Shown one piece after another: positions 62,506-64,000 of a stretch of 64,000 nucleotides of DNA (the first letter of the stretch is position 1; each line of letters starts with the position of its first letter). The stretch comes from Clostridiales bacterium. Its GTDB lineage: Bacteria > Bacillota > Clostridia > Christensenellales > Aristaeellaceae. Under the pieces are notes generated by a model that saw only the letters and a program-made list of their open reading frames with translations, was not told the origin of the DNA and did no database searches. The stretch is from NCBI GenBank assembly GCA_012520375.1, contig JAAYOH010000015.1, forward strand, positions 1 through 64,000. Reading direction: 5' to 3'. A program made the position numbers and the translations under genes.

Positions 62506-64000
62506 TTAGCTGATGGGCCAGCCGCCCTCCGCGCAGTCCTCCACGGTGACCAGCTTGAGGGTCCCGTCCTCCCCTTCGGCGCACAGCAGCATGCCCTCGG
62601 ACAGGATGCCCCGCATTTTCCGGGGCGCCAGGTTGGCCACAAGCACCACGGTCTTGCCCACCATTTCTTCCGGGGTATAGTAGGCGGCGATGCCGGACAC
62701 CACGGTACGGCGTTCCCCGTTTTTCAGCTCTAGGGTTTCCTTCAGCAGCTTGTCCGACTTCTCCACCTTTTCGCAGGCCACCACCTTGGCGGTCACCAGC
62801 TGCACTTTGGCGAAGTCGTCGAAGGCGATGCAGCCCTCGGGAACCCCATCCTTCGGGGCTTTCTCCTTTTTTTCTTGTTTTTCCGGCTTTTCTTGTTTTT
62901 CCGGCCCGGCAGTCTTCCCGGGTTCCTCCTCCCCCGCCAGGGCAGCCAGTTCCTTTGCCACGTCCAGCCGGGGGAACAGGGCCGCGCCCTTCTTCACTCG
63001 GGTGCCGGGCACCAGCCCCCCGAACTTTTGGATGGAAGCCCAGGTCATGAGGTTTTTGTCGGTCAGGCCCAGCTGGGCATAGATGCGGCCGGGCGTGCCC
63101 GGCATGGTGGGCTCCACCAGCACCGCGATGGCGCGCACGCACTCCGCCAGGTGGTACAGCACGGTACCCAGCTTGCTCCTGTCCTCTTCGCTGCGCCCCA
63201 GGATCCAGGGCTGGGTGAGGTCGATGTAGCGGTTGGCATCCCCCACCAGTTTCCAGATCTCCGCCAGGGCCACGGAGAACTGCAGTTCGTTCATGCTCTT
63301 CTCCACCAACCCGGGCAAGGCCTCAAAGCGCTGTACCAGGGCCTCTTCAAAGCCGGTGGGCTCCCCGGGGCCGGGCAGGGCGCCGCCGCAGTACTTTTCG
63401 ATCATGGCCACGGTACGGCTCACCAGGTTGCCCAGGTCGTTGGCCAGGTCCGCGTTGATGCGGAGGAGCAGCGCCTCGTTGGTGTAGTTGCCGTCGGCGC
63501 CGAAGGGCATCTCCCGCATCAGGTAGTAGCGCAGGGCGTCGCAGCCATATCGCTCCACGATGGGGCCGGGGTACACCACATTGCCCTTGGATTTGCTCAT
63601 CTTGTCGTTGCCGAACAACAGCCAGCCGTGGCCGAACACTTGTTTGGGCAGGGGCAGCCCCAGGGCGTGGAGCATGATGGGCCAGTAAATGGTGTGGAAG
63701 CGCACGATCTCCTTGCCCACCAGCTGGACGTCCGCAGGCCAGTATTTCCGGAAAAGGCCGTCCTCATCGGTGGTATAGCCCAGGGCGGTGATGTAGTTGG
63801 ACAGGGCGTCCACCCACACGTACACCACGTGCTTGTCGTCAAAGTCCACGGGCACCCCCCATTTGAAGGAGGTGCGGCTGACGCACAGGTCCTGCAGGCC
63901 GGGCCGCAGGAAGTTGTTCAGCATCTCGTTGGCGCGGGAAGGGGGCTGGATGAAGTCGGGATGTCTCTCGATGTAGTCGATGAGCCAGTCCTGGTACTTG
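62506..64000 (-). CDS. metG: Methionyl-tRNA synthetase (partial, 5' end beyond window)
   Basis: Charges tRNA-Met; the window holds about 498 codons. Visible: WVDALSNYITALGY, KMSKSKGNVV (KMSKS loop), the anticodon-binding helical domain, a charged lysine/proline/glutamate linker of about 40 residues (repeat-like PEKQEKPEKQEKKEK), and a C-terminal Trbp111/EMAP-like tRNA-binding domain (CIAFDDFAKVQLVTAKV ... LAPRKMRGILSEGM). The HIGH motif is off the window. Cluster with tatD is typical. Confidence 0.97.
   Translation of the reverse strand, partial: KYQDWLIDYIERHPDFIQPPSRANEMLNNFLRPGLQDLCVSRTSFKWGVPVDFDDKHVVYVWVDALSNYITALGYTTDEDGLFRKYWPADVQLVGKEIVRFHTIYWPIMLHALGLPLPKQVFGHGWLLFGNDKMSKSKGNVVYPGPIVERYGCDALRYYLMREMPFGADGNYTNEALLLRINADLANDLGNLVSRTVAMIEKYCGGALPGPGEPTGFEEALVQRFEALPGLVEKSMNELQFSVALAEIWKLVGDANRYIDLTQPWILGRSEEDRSKLGTVLYHLAECVRAIAVLVEPTMPGTPGRIYAQLGLTDKNLMTWASIQKFGGLVPGTRVKKGAALFPRLDVAKELAALAGEEEPGKTAGPEKQEKPEKQEKKEKAPKDGVPEGCIAFDDFAKVQLVTAKVVACEKVEKSDKLLKETLELKNGERRTVVSGIAAYYTPEEMVGKTVVLVANLAPRKMRGILSEGMLLCAEGEDGTLKLVTVEDCAEGGWPIS

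Overview
The window looks like a chromosomal piece of a GC-rich anaerobic Clostridia-type Bacillota (Firmicutes), possibly in or near Christensenellales. The reasons are Firmicutes-style gene order (yerC-pcrA-ligA; yicC-gmk-rpoZ-coaBC-priA-def-fmt-rsmB-rlmN-stp-prkC-rsgA-rpe; mazG-hup-rqcP), strong AGGAGG ribosome binding sites with frequent TTG/GTG starts, CIRCE control of groESL, SAM-I and lysine riboswitches, and an anaerobe's oxygen-defence set (flavodiiron protein, rubrerythrin, superoxide reductase). The exact taxon cannot be fixed from this sequence alone.

Layout. 1-1200: start of an Opp/Dpp-type peptide permease gene behind a lysine riboswitch with its own terminator. 1.3-2.0 kb: thyX. 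2.1-7.1 kb: a NupNOPQ-type nucleoside ABC transporter. 7.3-8.0 kb: an unrecognised zinc-ribbon/tail-anchor protein. 8.0-13.9 kb (minus): pepP, efp, a CD1247-type acidic protein, ybaB, recR, then an unusual trio of CrtO-like acyltransferase, GT2 glycosyltransferase and LCP ligase. 13.9-31.7 kb (minus): a tight run from yerC, pcrA and ligA through replication, translation and metabolism genes to the PASTA kinase/phosphatase pair, rsgA and rpe. A symmetric bidirectional promoter at 31.76-31.80 kb serves yerC and a divergent XpaC-like gene.

33.0-40.7 kb (minus): a SAM-I riboswitch in front of metK, followed by mazG, hup, rqcP, ispDF, an adenosylhomocysteinase-family gene and an MTA/SAH deaminase. 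41.0-46.7 kb: an oxygen/ROS detoxification island (flavodiiron-flavin reductase-rubredoxin fusion, thioredoxin, Crp/Fnr-type regulator, double-rubredoxin protein, ferredoxin-rubredoxin-rubrerythrin-rubredoxin fusion, desulfoferrodoxin), ending beside a transposase remnant. 47.0-49.0 kb: groESL with CIRCE. 49.1-51.3 kb: murJ and a YjjG-like HAD phosphatase. 51.6-53.7 kb: a KtrB/KtrA potassium uptake pair.

54.0-59.4 kb (plus): an ECF sigma factor, an anti-sigma/DUF4349 fusion, a SIMPL-domain protein, a GtrA-like protein, a secreted multi-repeat peptidoglycan-binding protein and a 64-residue protein, reading as an envelope-stress locus. 59.4-64 kb (minus): a PHP-domain protein, an alpha/beta hydrolase, tatD and the 3' part of metG.

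Most genes are ordinary housekeeping. The parts that most deserve a second look are the lysine-riboswitch-controlled peptide permease, the CrtO-like/GT2/LCP trio without carotenoid genes, the multi-domain oxygen-defence fusions and their promoter architecture, the SAM-riboswitch-linked SAH recycling pair, and the sigma/anti-sigma-DUF4349 locus.
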